Assembly: GCA_016871685.1 (NCBI GenBank)
Contig: VHCM01000012.1
Coordinates: forward strand, 1 to 32,779
DNA from: Verrucomicrobiota bacterium
GTDB lineage: Bacteria; Verrucomicrobiota; Verrucomicrobiia; Verrucomicrobiales; Akkermansiaceae
DNA length: 32,779 nucleotides
Reading direction: 5' to 3'
Part shown: positions 26,040 to 32,779 of the stretch, in pieces
Layout: each line of letters starts with the position of its first letter
Position numbering within the stretch: the stretch's first letter is position 1
The notes under the pieces: generated by a model
Seen by the model: only the letters and a program-made list of their open reading frames with translations
Database searches by the model: none
Told to the model about the DNA's origin: nothing
Translations under genes and position numbers: made by a program

Positions 26040-26066
26040 ATTACAGGTCGGCAGCGCGCATGTCAA
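26040..26066 (-). promoter_or_regulatory. Candidate promoter for tRNA-Cys inside the bioA 3' end
   Basis: On the minus strand a perfect TTGACA (26066-26061) is followed, after a short 15-base spacer, by TGTAAT (26045-26040), which matches TATAAT at five of six positions. The -10 box ends 26 bases before the mature tRNA. Both boxes overlap the last bioA codons and stop. TTGACA also encodes part of an Ile-Asp-Met run, so coincidence is possible. Confidence 0.35.
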
Positions 26067-27342
26067 TGCCGGAGATCGCCCGGTCCAAGGCGGCGAATGC
26101 GAGATCGAGCGCTTCGGGCGAGGTGCACAGCGGCGGCATCAGCACCACGGTGTCGAGGATCGGTCGGGTGAGCAGTCCGTGGTGCCGCGCGGCAGCACAA
26201 ACAGCCTCGCCGACGCGCGCGTCCTGCGGAAATGGGGAGCCGTCGGGCCGGCGCACTTCAATGCCGGCGATGAATCCACATTGGCGCGTTTCGTGCACGC
26301 ACGGTTGCGCGGCCTTGAGGCGCGAGAGGCCTTCGCTCATCCGGTCGATCATCGGCCGAAGCCGTGCGAGCGTGGATTCCTCCTCGAACACATCGAGGCC
26401 CGCCATGGCCGCCGCACAACCGAGAGCGCAGGCGGTGTAGCTGTGACCATAGGAAAACGCGCGGTGCGCGTCGCCGAGAAAGGCGTCATACACCGCGGCG
26501 GTGGTGAGGGTGGCGGCCATCGGCAGGGTGCCGCCGGTCAGTCCTTTGGCGAGGCACAGGAAATCCGGCACGACTTCCTCCTGCTGGCAGGCGAACATCG
26601 TCCCAGTGCGGCCGAATCCGGTCATCACCTCGTCGAGCACGAGGTGGGTGTTGGTTTCATCGCACCAGGCACGCAATGCGGCGAGCATGCCGCGCGGCCA
26701 CGGACGCATGCCGTTGACGCCCTGGATGAGCGGTTCGATGATGACCGCGGCGATCGTGTGCGGGTCGAGTCGATCGAGCTCGCCGACGTCGCGCAGCCGC
26801 GTCACCGGGTAGCCGGACTCGCGGAACCGTGCGGTGAAGCGGTCGACGCCACCGACCGACGCGGCACCGAGTGTGTCGCCGTGGTAGGCATCGGCAAACG
26901 CGATGAAGCGCGTGCGTTGCGGCTCGCCCGTCTGCATCCGGTATTGCAACGCCATCTTCAGCGCGCACTCGACCGCGGTCGATCCGTTGTCGGAGTAGAA
27001 CACACGCTCGAGCGTGCCGGCGGGGAGGCACGCGCAGAGGCGTGCGGCGAGCTCGGCGGCGAGGGGATGCGTGTTGCCGAGAAACGAGACGTGCGCGGTG
27101 AGTTCCAGCTGTTTGCGGATCGCGGCATGAATCCGCGGGTGTGCATGGCCGTGGACGTTGGTCCAGATCGACGAATTGCCGTCGAGGTAGCGGTTGCCTT
27201 CCGAATCCCACAGCCATTCGCGTTCGCCGCGCACAAGCACCACGGGCTGGTGATCCATGGAGCACCAGTCGCCCTGGCGGGTGAACGGGTGCCAGCAGTG
27301 GGCCTTGTCGGCCGCGATCCAGCGGCGGGTGTCTTCGTGCAT
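26041..27342 (-). CDS. bioA: Adenosylmethionine-8-amino-7-oxononanoate aminotransferase
   Basis: BioA transfers an amino group to 8-amino-7-oxononanoate (usually from SAM) to make diaminopelargonate in biotin synthesis. The ATG at 27342 gives 433 residues, the usual length. Motifs of this PLP class III aminotransferase are complete: WHPFTRQGDW near the start (typical of BioA), SSIWTNVHGHAHPRI, YSDNGSTAVECALKMALQY, DAYHGDTLGAASVGG, DEVMTGFGRTG (PLP-binding Asp237) and LAKGLTGGTLPMAATL (Schiff-base Lys266). The frame runs further upstream to 27483, but that part is Arg/Pro-rich and overlaps gdh. No bioB, bioF or bioD is nearby, so the biotin genes are dispersed here. tRNA-Cys follows on the same strand. 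Confidence 0.94.
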   Translation of the reverse strand: MHEDTRRWIAADKAHCWHPFTRQGDWCSMDHQPVVLVRGEREWLWDSEGNRYLDGNSSIWTNVHGHAHPRIHAAIRKQLELTAHVSFLGNTHPLAAELAARLCACLPAGTLERVFYSDNGSTAVECALKMALQYRMQTGEPQRTRFIAFADAYHGDTLGAASVGGVDRFTARFRESGYPVTRLRDVGELDRLDPHTIAAVIIEPLIQGVNGMRPWPRGMLAALRAWCDETNTHLVLDEVMTGFGRTGTMFACQQEEVVPDFLCLAKGLTGGTLPMAATLTTAAVYDAFLGDAHRAFSYGHSYTACALGCAAAMAGLDVFEEESTLARLRPMIDRMSEGLSRLKAAQPCVHETRQCGFIAGIEVRRPDGSPFPQDARVGEAVCAAARHHGLLTRPILDTVVLMPPLCTSPEALDLAFAALDRAISGIDMRAADL

Positions 27343-27415
27343 CCGCGGTGAGAATGGCCCGGCCGCGCCCGGCCGCAAGACGGGAAATCCCGCGCTGCCG
27401 CCGGGCGGGTGGACG

Positions 27416-28678
27416 TCACGGGAACAATCCGCGCGACGACTTAGCCTCTGCCACGGTTTCGATCGCGATCGCCTGGGCGGCACTGCGCTGAGGCAGCTTG
27501 TTCTTCTTGGCGAATCCGGTGACGCGCGCCTGCGCGCTCTGCAACATCGCCTCCATCTTGCCGAGCACCTCGCGCTCGGTCCACGAGTAGTGCTGGAGGT
27601 TTTGCACCCACTCGAAATAGGAGACCGTGACGCCGCCGGCGTTGCAGAGGATGTCGGGGATCACGAAGATGTCGCCGCGCTCGTTGATGATGCGGTCGGC
27701 CTCGGGCGTGGTCGGTCCGTTGGCTCCTTCGGCAAGCACCTTGCATTTGAGGTGCGGCGCGTTCTCGCCGGTGATCGTGCGGTCGATCGCGCACGGCGCG
27801 AGGATGTCGCACTCGCGGGTGAGGATTTCCTGCGGATCCACCGGCTCGGACTCTTTGAAGCCGAGGATCGTACCATGCTTCTGCACGTGCTTGCGCAGCT
27901 TGTCCATCGGCAGCCCTTTGTCGTTCCAGATCGCGCCTCCGACGTCGGAGACGCCGATGACCAACGCATCGTATGAATCGAGCGTGTAGGCGGTGTGCGA
28001 TCCGACGTTGCCGAAGCCCTGGACGATCGCCTTGGCGCCCTGCACCTTGTAGCCGCGCTTGTGCAGCGAGTTCGATGCGGTGAACGCGACCCCGTGGCCG
28101 GTCGCGCGCGTGCGCCCGCAGGACCCCTGCAGGTTGAGCGGCTTGCCGGTGACGATCGACGGCACGAGATGACCGGAATGCGTCGAGTACGTATCGGTCA
28201 TCCACGCCATCGTTTGTTCGTTGGTGCCCATGTCGGGTGCCATCACGTCGACCTCCGGTCCGATGAACGGGATCATCTCCATCGTGAAGCGGCGCGTGAG
28301 CCGCTCAAGCTCGCCCTGCGACATCGTGCGCGGATCGCAGTTGATGCCGCCCTTGCCTCCGCCGAACGGCAGGTTGAGCAGCGCGCACTTCCACGTCATC
28401 CACAATGCAAGCGCGGTGATTTCACCGAGATCGACCGACGGGTGGTAGCGCAGTCCTCCCTTGATCGCGCCGCGGGTGAGGTGGTGCTGCACGCGGTGGC
28501 CGAAGAAGATTTCGGTCCTGCCGTCGTCCATGCGGATCGGCACGGTGACGGTGATCAAGCGCTTGGGCCACTTGCAGCGCTCGCGCAGCCTGTCGTCGAG
28601 ATCGAGGAAATCGGCAACCTCGTCGAACTGCTTGGCCGCCATCTGGAACACCGGGCTTTGAAGGAGGATCTCTTTCAC
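27416..28678 (-). CDS. Glutamate dehydrogenase (Glu/Leu/Phe/Val family)
   Basis: This NAD(P)-dependent enzyme interconverts glutamate with 2-oxoglutarate and ammonia. The GTG at 28678 gives 420 residues and keeps the conserved N-terminus (ILLQSPVFQMAAKQFDEVAD); the ATG at 28642 would cut it. Catalytic-domain motifs are RGAIKGGLRYHP, ALWMTWKCALLNLPFGGGKG (Lys97 and Lys109) and APDMGTNEQTMAWM. The Rossmann motif is VQGFGNVGSHTAY, and VIPDILCNAGGVTVSYFEWV is the late family block. The length of about 420 fits the hexameric Gdh class (GluDH-II type). Glutamate is the likely substrate, but leucine or other amino acids are not excluded. The gene is divergent from def, with a 126-base gap for promoters. 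Confidence 0.93.
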   Translation of the reverse strand: MKEILLQSPVFQMAAKQFDEVADFLDLDDRLRERCKWPKRLITVTVPIRMDDGRTEIFFGHRVQHHLTRGAIKGGLRYHPSVDLGEITALALWMTWKCALLNLPFGGGKGGINCDPRTMSQGELERLTRRFTMEMIPFIGPEVDVMAPDMGTNEQTMAWMTDTYSTHSGHLVPSIVTGKPLNLQGSCGRTRATGHGVAFTASNSLHKRGYKVQGAKAIVQGFGNVGSHTAYTLDSYDALVIGVSDVGGAIWNDKGLPMDKLRKHVQKHGTILGFKESEPVDPQEILTRECDILAPCAIDRTITGENAPHLKCKVLAEGANGPTTPEADRIINERGDIFVIPDILCNAGGVTVSYFEWVQNLQHYSWTEREVLGKMEAMLQSAQARVTGFAKKNKLPQRSAAQAIAIETVAEAKSSRGLFP

Positions 28679-28804
28679 GGCGCGATTCGTATGGATCCGG
28701 CGGCCGATTGCACGCACAGAATTGGGGGTCCGCTCGGGATTTGACCCCGGCCCCGCAGCCGGGTAGCCTGACGCTGCCTCACCCGTTCTCCCGCCCCACT
28801 TCCA

Positions 28805-29359
28805 ATGATCCTGCCCATCGTCCAGTACGGCCATCCGGTGCTGCGGCGGCGTTGCCGCCCGGTCGGGCAGGTCGATTCCCGGATCGAACGCCTGGCCGCC
28901 GACATGCTCGACACGATGGCCGACGCCCAGGGGGTGGGTCTGGCCGCGCCGCAAGTGGGCGAGGACCTGCGGCTCGCCGTGATCGACGTGTCTCACGATC
29001 CCGACTGCGTCTCGCTTCTCAAGGTCAATGGCGAGGACGCCCGCCTGGCGGACATCATGCCTCTGGTTTTCATCAATCCGGAAATCGAGTACGGTGACGC
29101 GAAGGAGTCGGCCGTCGAGGGCTGCCTGAGCATCCGCGACCTGCGTGCCGACGTGCGGCGGCCGACGGTGGTGCGGGTGTCGCTGACCTTGCTCGACGGA
29201 TCGGTGATCGAGATTGAGACCGACGGATTGCTCGCGCGCGCGCTGCAGCACGAGATTGACCATCTCAATGGCGTGCTCTTCACCGACCGGCTCTCGGCCG
29301 TGGCCAAGGTGTCGGTGAAAAACCGGCTCAAGCGCCTGGCTGCGGAGGCGGGTGTTTGA
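28805..29359 (+). CDS. def: Peptide deformylase
   Basis: Def removes the N-formyl group from new polypeptides using a metal ion. The 184-residue protein has the three deformylase motifs: GVGLAAPQVG (43-52), EGCLSI with the ligand Cys107, and QHEIDHLNG with ligands His149 and His153 and catalytic Glu150. The N-terminus (ILPIVQYGHPVLRR) is typical. An insertion around residues 66-85 (DPDCVSLLKVNGEDARLADI) lengthens the region before the second motif. The start is the ATG at 28805. It ends seven bases before the stop of the opposing small gene, leaving almost no room for a terminator. Confidence 0.95.
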   Translation: MILPIVQYGHPVLRRRCRPVGQVDSRIERLAADMLDTMADAQGVGLAAPQVGEDLRLAVIDVSHDPDCVSLLKVNGEDARLADIMPLVFINPEIEYGDAKESAVEGCLSIRDLRADVRRPTVVRVSLTLLDGSVIEIETDGLLARALQHEIDHLNGVLFTDRLSAVAKVSVKNRLKRLAAEAGV

Positions 29360-29366
29360 CAATGCT

Positions 29367-29747
29367 CTAGGCGAGCCCGGCGTCGAAGCGCCAGCGACAG
29401 GCGTCGGCGAGCGCTTGGATCGATGGTTGGCGTCGTGCGGCGCGTTCGAGATCGGGCGACATTTTCTCGCCTGCGACTTTGACGAGGGAGTCCAGCCGGG
29501 TTTCGACGACTTTGAGGCCGGCGTAGTGGAGTTCGGTGAGTTTGGCGATTTCATCCTCGCCGAATGCTTTGGCGAGGTGGTTGCGGAGCATCGTGGTTTC
29601 GCGTTTGCCGAGCATGAGGAACGCGGGCATGTGGCCGCGGAAAGTGTTGCGGCGCACGAGTCCGGCAATGGCCGCGGAGTCCCAGCACTCTTCGAGCGTG
29701 ATTTCGGTGGGATCCTGCGTGGCGTGTTCTGCGTTTGATTCGTTCAT
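29367..29747 (-). CDS. Small conserved-looking protein of unknown function
   Basis: This 126-residue soluble protein belongs to no family I recognise. With the ATG at 29747 it starts MNESNAEHATQDPTEI. The body is mostly helical and charged (TMLRNHLAKAFGEDEIAKLT, GLKVVETRLDSLVKVAGEKM) with no cysteine pairs, membrane segment or signal peptide. A preceding stretch, IAGLVRRNTFRGHMPAFLML, may form a small amphipathic core. Coding character is supported by length, GC-rich third positions and a clean fit between def and the amidase gene. It is convergent with def and upstream of no obvious partner. Confidence 0.6.
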   Translation of the reverse strand: MNESNAEHATQDPTEITLEECWDSAAIAGLVRRNTFRGHMPAFLMLGKRETTMLRNHLAKAFGEDEIAKLTELHYAGLKVVETRLDSLVKVAGEKMSPDLERAARRQPSIQALADACRWRFDAGLA

Positions 29748-29868
29748 GGGATGGAGGCCGCCGGGTTCGGGGCGGACAACACCTCTCATCGTAGCACGCA
29801 CCGTGCCACACTTGCCTCGTCACGATTCCGCCACACGACGCATTCGCGTGGGCAAGCGCCGTCATGGC

Positions 29869-30726
29869 TCACGAGCGCCATCGCTTGAGCAAATCGCCGT
29901 AAGCATCGATGCGCCGATCGCGGAAAAACGGCCAGATGCGGCGGAACTCCTCGACGAGACCGAAATCGATGTCTTGGAACAAGATCTCCTCGTCGCGGGT
30001 CGACGCCTTGGCGAGCAGTTCCCCATACGGGTTGGCAACGAACGAGCGACCCCAGAATTCCGTGCCACCATGCGTGCCGCAGCGGTTCACCGCGGCCAGG
30101 TAGCAACCGTTGGCCACGGCGTGGCCGCGCTGGACGGTTTCCCACGCGCAGTGCTGGGCTTCGCCGAGTGTCTCCTTTTCATCGGGCAGCCAGCCGATGG
30201 CCGTTGGATAGACCAAGAGTTGCGCGCCGCCGAGCGCCATCAACCGCGCGGCCTCGGGATACCATTGGTCCCAACAAACGAGCACGCCGATGGCTCCGTG
30301 CGCGGTCTGCCAGACCGGCCAGCCGCTGTCTCCGGGAGTGAAATAGAATTTCTCTTCGAACGCCGGATCCTGCGGGATGTGCGATTTGCGGTAGCATCCC
30401 AGCAACGACCCGTCTGCGTCGTGCACCGTCGCGGTGTTGTGGTAGAGACCCGGTCCGCGGTGCTCGAAGAGCGAAGCCACGAGCACGATCTCGAGTTCGC
30501 GCGCGATCGCGCCGAGACGATCGGTGACCGGTCCGGGCAGAGAATCGGCGAGATCAAAAAGCGCCGGATCCTCGAGCGTGCAGAAATACGGCGTGAGGAA
30601 CAGCTCTTGGGTGACCACGATGTTCGCGCCGCCGGCCGCCGCTCGGCGGATGAGCGCTTCGTAGTGATCGAAGGCCTCGGCCTTGGTGGCAAACGTGCCG
30701 GATTGGAGGAGGGCGAGACGCGTCAT
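29869..30726 (-). CDS. aguB: Carbon-nitrogen hydrolase, N-carbamoylputrescine amidase-like
   Basis: This 285-residue member of the nitrilase superfamily most resembles AguB, which releases putrescine, CO2 and ammonia from N-carbamoylputrescine. The catalytic triad is in place: Glu41 (TQELFLTPYFC), Lys114 (YRKSHIPQDPAFEEKFYFTP) and Cys151 (GVLVCWDQWYPEAARLMAL). The KSHIP.DP...EKFYF.PGD and CWDQW.PE blocks are characteristic of AguB rather than of other nitrilases. The ATG at 30726 overlaps the stop of the upstream M16 peptidase by four bases. The other arginine-to-putrescine genes (aguA, speA) are not in the window, so the symbol is probable and not certain. Confidence 0.85.
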   Translation of the reverse strand: MTRLALLQSGTFATKAEAFDHYEALIRRAAAGGANIVVTQELFLTPYFCTLEDPALFDLADSLPGPVTDRLGAIARELEIVLVASLFEHRGPGLYHNTATVHDADGSLLGCYRKSHIPQDPAFEEKFYFTPGDSGWPVWQTAHGAIGVLVCWDQWYPEAARLMALGGAQLLVYPTAIGWLPDEKETLGEAQHCAWETVQRGHAVANGCYLAAVNRCGTHGGTEFWGRSFVANPYGELLAKASTRDEEILFQDIDFGLVEEFRRIWPFFRDRRIDAYGDLLKRWRS

Positions 30727-32779
30727 GGCGCTTGCGGGCGGATGGTGATCGAGATGGCGTTGCCGCCGCCGAGGTATTTCGCGGCGAGGGTGTTGAGTTC
30801 GTCGAGCGTGATCGACCGGTAATCGGCGTCGCGGTCGCGTGCGAGTTCCAGGCGTTCCGGCTCGGCCTGCGAACGGCCGAGCACGGTGCGCAGCCAGTGC
30901 TGGTTGTCGCGCAGTGATTTCTCCATCATGCCAAGGATGGGTCGGCGCGCGCGATCGAGTTCGTCGGCGGTGGTGCCATCGGCCGCGAGTGTCGAGGCTT
31001 CGCTGCGCATGCTGCTGAGGATTTTTCCGATGTCCTCCGGATTGCACACGCTTTGACCGAGCAGGTGGCCGACGTTTTCAAGTGCCTCCGAGCCGTCGGC
31101 GATCGCGACCGGGCTGTAGGATGCGCCGAGGTTCTCGCGGATCTCTTCGCGCAGTCGCTCCTTGAGCACGGAGGCCAGCACATGGAGTCGGCGGAATTCA
31201 CGGGGGTTGCCGCGTTGGCCCGCGGTTTTCCACATCATCAGCGCCATGGCCTGCGGGATGGTCGATTCGTAGCGGAACACGACCGCTCCCGGCGGCGCGG
31301 GGCTACCCACCTTGCGTTTGCCGGGATGCGCCTCGGGTGTCGCGTCACGCGTCGGCAAAGCGCCGAACGTCGCGAGCAGCTCGGGCAACGCGGCCTGCGG
31401 GTCGATGTCACCGACGATGCTCAGTTCCAGATAGCCGTCGGCGAGTTCGGGGTCGAGCCAGTCGCGCGCGTCGGCGATCGTGTAGGACGCGAGCTGGTCG
31501 AGTGTGGCAGCGGAGTAGCGGGCGTCCGCGCCGTGCAGCCACGACTGCATCTCGCGCAACGGGCCCCTGGTGGTGTGCCTGAGCTGCTGCATGAGCACTG
31601 GAATCGTTTTTTGAAACTGCCAGAGTGCTTCCTCACGCCATCCCGGATCGGCAATCGCGGCGTACAGCAGTCGGCATTGCAGCGGGAAATCCGCGGGCGT
31701 GGTCGATCCCGACAACACGAATGCGTCCTCGTCGATCGCGAGCGAGCAACCGACGTTTTTACCCGCGAGCATCCGCTCGAGCTCCTCCTGCCCGTGCTTG
31801 CCCAGTCCGCCTCCGTCGAACACGGCCTGCGCGAAGGAGTCGAGCATCGGCTTGTCGGCGGGCTGGGTCAACTGACCCGATCCGATGCGCGCGAGCAGGT
31901 GGATTCTGCCGGATTCGAAATCCGTGCGCTTGAGGTTGATGCGCACCTGGTTGGACAAGACCAACTGGGTGATGCCGAGGTCCTCCACGCGGGTCTCCGA
32001 CGCAACGGTTCCCGCGGGGCCGAATGATTCATATGCGAAAGCCGGCAATTCCTCGGGCCGGGGCGGATCCACCGGAATGCCCCGGGATTCCTCAAAACAA
32101 GCGGTCAGCTCGCGTGCGGTGTCTTCCACGCGGGATTTCGTCGTGAGCACGAGGTCATGGCCGGCAACGTCCCAGAACGTGCACAGCGCGTCGTGGCATC
32201 GCGCCGCATCCACCGCGTCGAGCGCCTCCCGGGTGATCGCCAGTTCGGTTTCCGGTTCTGGAAACACATCGTCCGCTCCGATGCAGCGGATCATCACCGC
32301 GGCGATGCCTTCCGAGCGTCGCGTCGGTTTCTGCCGCACTTGTTGTTCAAGGGTGTTGAGCAGCACCGACTTCGCCTCGGCCAGTTCGCCGGGAAGGAAT
32401 CCGTGTTCCATGGCACGCCGGAATTCGCGTTCCAGGACCGCCACGGCTTCCTGCCAGCGGTCGTCGGCCGCCGTCACTCTCACCGCTCCCATCTCGACGG
32501 TCTCAAACCAGACGTTGCGCGCGGCCGACCCGGCACTGATCGGCGACGCTTCGCCGCGTGCGATGCGCCCGAGCCGGCGTTCCAGCATCGCGTGGGCGAG
32601 CGCCAATGGCAGGCGATCCACGCGCGCGGCCCGGGTGTCGGGCTCCGGCAGATACCGCTTCACGCGCATCAGTGCGACATCGGTCGATGCGAGTTCCTTG
32701 TCGTCGATCACCAACGGCTCGATGCCCTCGGCTTCGCGGATCACTCCGGGATCCGGGTCGGTGCCGGGCGCCGCCGGGT
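30723..32779 (-). CDS. M16 (insulinase) family peptidase, C-terminal part; 5' end outside window
   Basis: The frame is open from the right edge to a TGA at 30725-30723, about 685 residues. The first start-like codon inside (32744) is probably internal. The visible part has the alternating domains of M16 proteins: LARIGSGQLTQPADKPMLDS and QAVFDGGGLGKHGQEEL (third-domain beginning), LELSIVGDIDPQAALPELLA (the VGD strand that ends a domain), and IPQAMALMMWKTAG with LASVLKERLREEIRENLGAS (the LxxRLReexgasY block of the last domain). The zinc motif HxxEH must lie upstream, off the window, so I cannot tell whether the enzyme is active. A periplasmic location is likely for four-domain M16 proteins. 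It is coupled to the amidase gene through ATGA. Confidence 0.8.
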   Translation of the reverse strand, partial: PAAPGTDPDPGVIREAEGIEPLVIDDKELASTDVALMRVKRYLPEPDTRAARVDRLPLALAHAMLERRLGRIARGEASPISAGSAARNVWFETVEMGAVRVTAADDRWQEAVAVLEREFRRAMEHGFLPGELAEAKSVLLNTLEQQVRQKPTRRSEGIAAVMIRCIGADDVFPEPETELAITREALDAVDAARCHDALCTFWDVAGHDLVLTTKSRVEDTARELTACFEESRGIPVDPPRPEELPAFAYESFGPAGTVASETRVEDLGITQLVLSNQVRINLKRTDFESGRIHLLARIGSGQLTQPADKPMLDSFAQAVFDGGGLGKHGQEELERMLAGKNVGCSLAIDEDAFVLSGSTTPADFPLQCRLLYAAIADPGWREEALWQFQKTIPVLMQQLRHTTRGPLREMQSWLHGADARYSAATLDQLASYTIADARDWLDPELADGYLELSIVGDIDPQAALPELLATFGALPTRDATPEAHPGKRKVGSPAPPGAVVFRYESTIPQAMALMMWKTAGQRGNPREFRRLHVLASVLKERLREEIRENLGASYSPVAIADGSEALENVGHLLGQSVCNPEDIGKILSSMRSEASTLAADGTTADELDRARRPILGMMEKSLRDNQHWLRTVLGRSQAEPERLELARDRDADYRSITLDELNTLAAKYLGGGNAISITIRPQAP

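Noticed and set aside
25969-27351. 460-codon frame antisense to bioA
   Set aside because: bioA on the minus strand has every PLP motif; the antisense frame has none and also crosses the tRNA-Cys gene.
28639-28642. ATG at 28642 as the gdh start
   Set aside because: It would remove the conserved N-terminal ILLQSPVF segment; the GTG at 28678 retains it.

Overview
The window is a GC-rich, densely coded stretch of bacterial chromosome from a Gram-negative organism. The LPS genes kdsA, an LptC/LptA-like gene and lptB, the TonB-dependent receptor, the predicted outer-membrane barrel and the Tat-type signal peptides all imply a double membrane. Two formylglycine-type sulfatases with a genuine formylglycine-generating enzyme (FGE), a Tat-exported Gfo/Idh/MocA oxidoreductase, and secreted proteins with a DxDxDGxxDxxEW calcium-loop motif and a shared C-terminal module are typical of Verrucomicrobiota. 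That placement is inference, not proof. No rRNA, CRISPR array, insertion sequence, integrase or phage gene was seen.

Layout. 1-1954 (+): the tail of an unidentified gene and a fused two-domain FbpB-type ABC permease. 2031-5491 (-): tRNA-Gly(GCC), prmA, a TPR/GT61-like glycosyltransferase and a sulfotransferase-like gene. 5621-9722 (+): FGE, a Tat-signal sulfatase and a secreted repeat protein, with overlapping start and stop codons, followed by trpC (9752-10540). 10603-12426 (-): secG with a long acidic tail, then a rhomboid protease with an unusual N-terminal domain. 12585-14678 (+): a cobalamin riboswitch and a BtuB-like receptor. 14707-16692 (-): a predicted outer-membrane barrel and an exported ankyrin protein. 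16812-21290 (+): an oxidoreductase, a DUF1844 protein, and an LPS block of kdsA, an LptC/LptA-like protein and lptB. 21317-24942 (-): an aldo/keto reductase-like protein and a large multidomain sulfatase broken by one in-frame TGA. 25285-25878 (+): a SprT-like metalloprotein. 25942-28678 (-): tRNA-Cys(GCA), bioA and a glutamate dehydrogenase. 28805-29359 (+): peptide deformylase. 29367-32779 (-): a small unknown protein, an N-carbamoylputrescine amidase-like hydrolase and the C-terminal part of an M16 peptidase that runs off the window.

How the genes work together. FGE oxidises the active-site cysteine of Cys-type sulfatases, so it can serve the sulfatase encoded next to it and, if that gene is read through or repaired, the one at 22507-24942. 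The sulfotransferase and GT61-like pair suggests that the cell also makes a sulfated or decorated glycan. kdsA supplies Kdo for LPS, and the next two genes look like parts of the LPS export machine. The B12 riboswitch couples receptor synthesis to cobalamin supply.

The strongest items for a second look are the TGA four codons before the sulfatase catalytic cysteine, the FGE/sulfatase/repeat-protein operon, the C-terminal module shared by two secreted proteins, the LptC/LptA-like fusion, and the GT61/sulfotransferase pair. I found no clear case of an entirely new multi-gene system.
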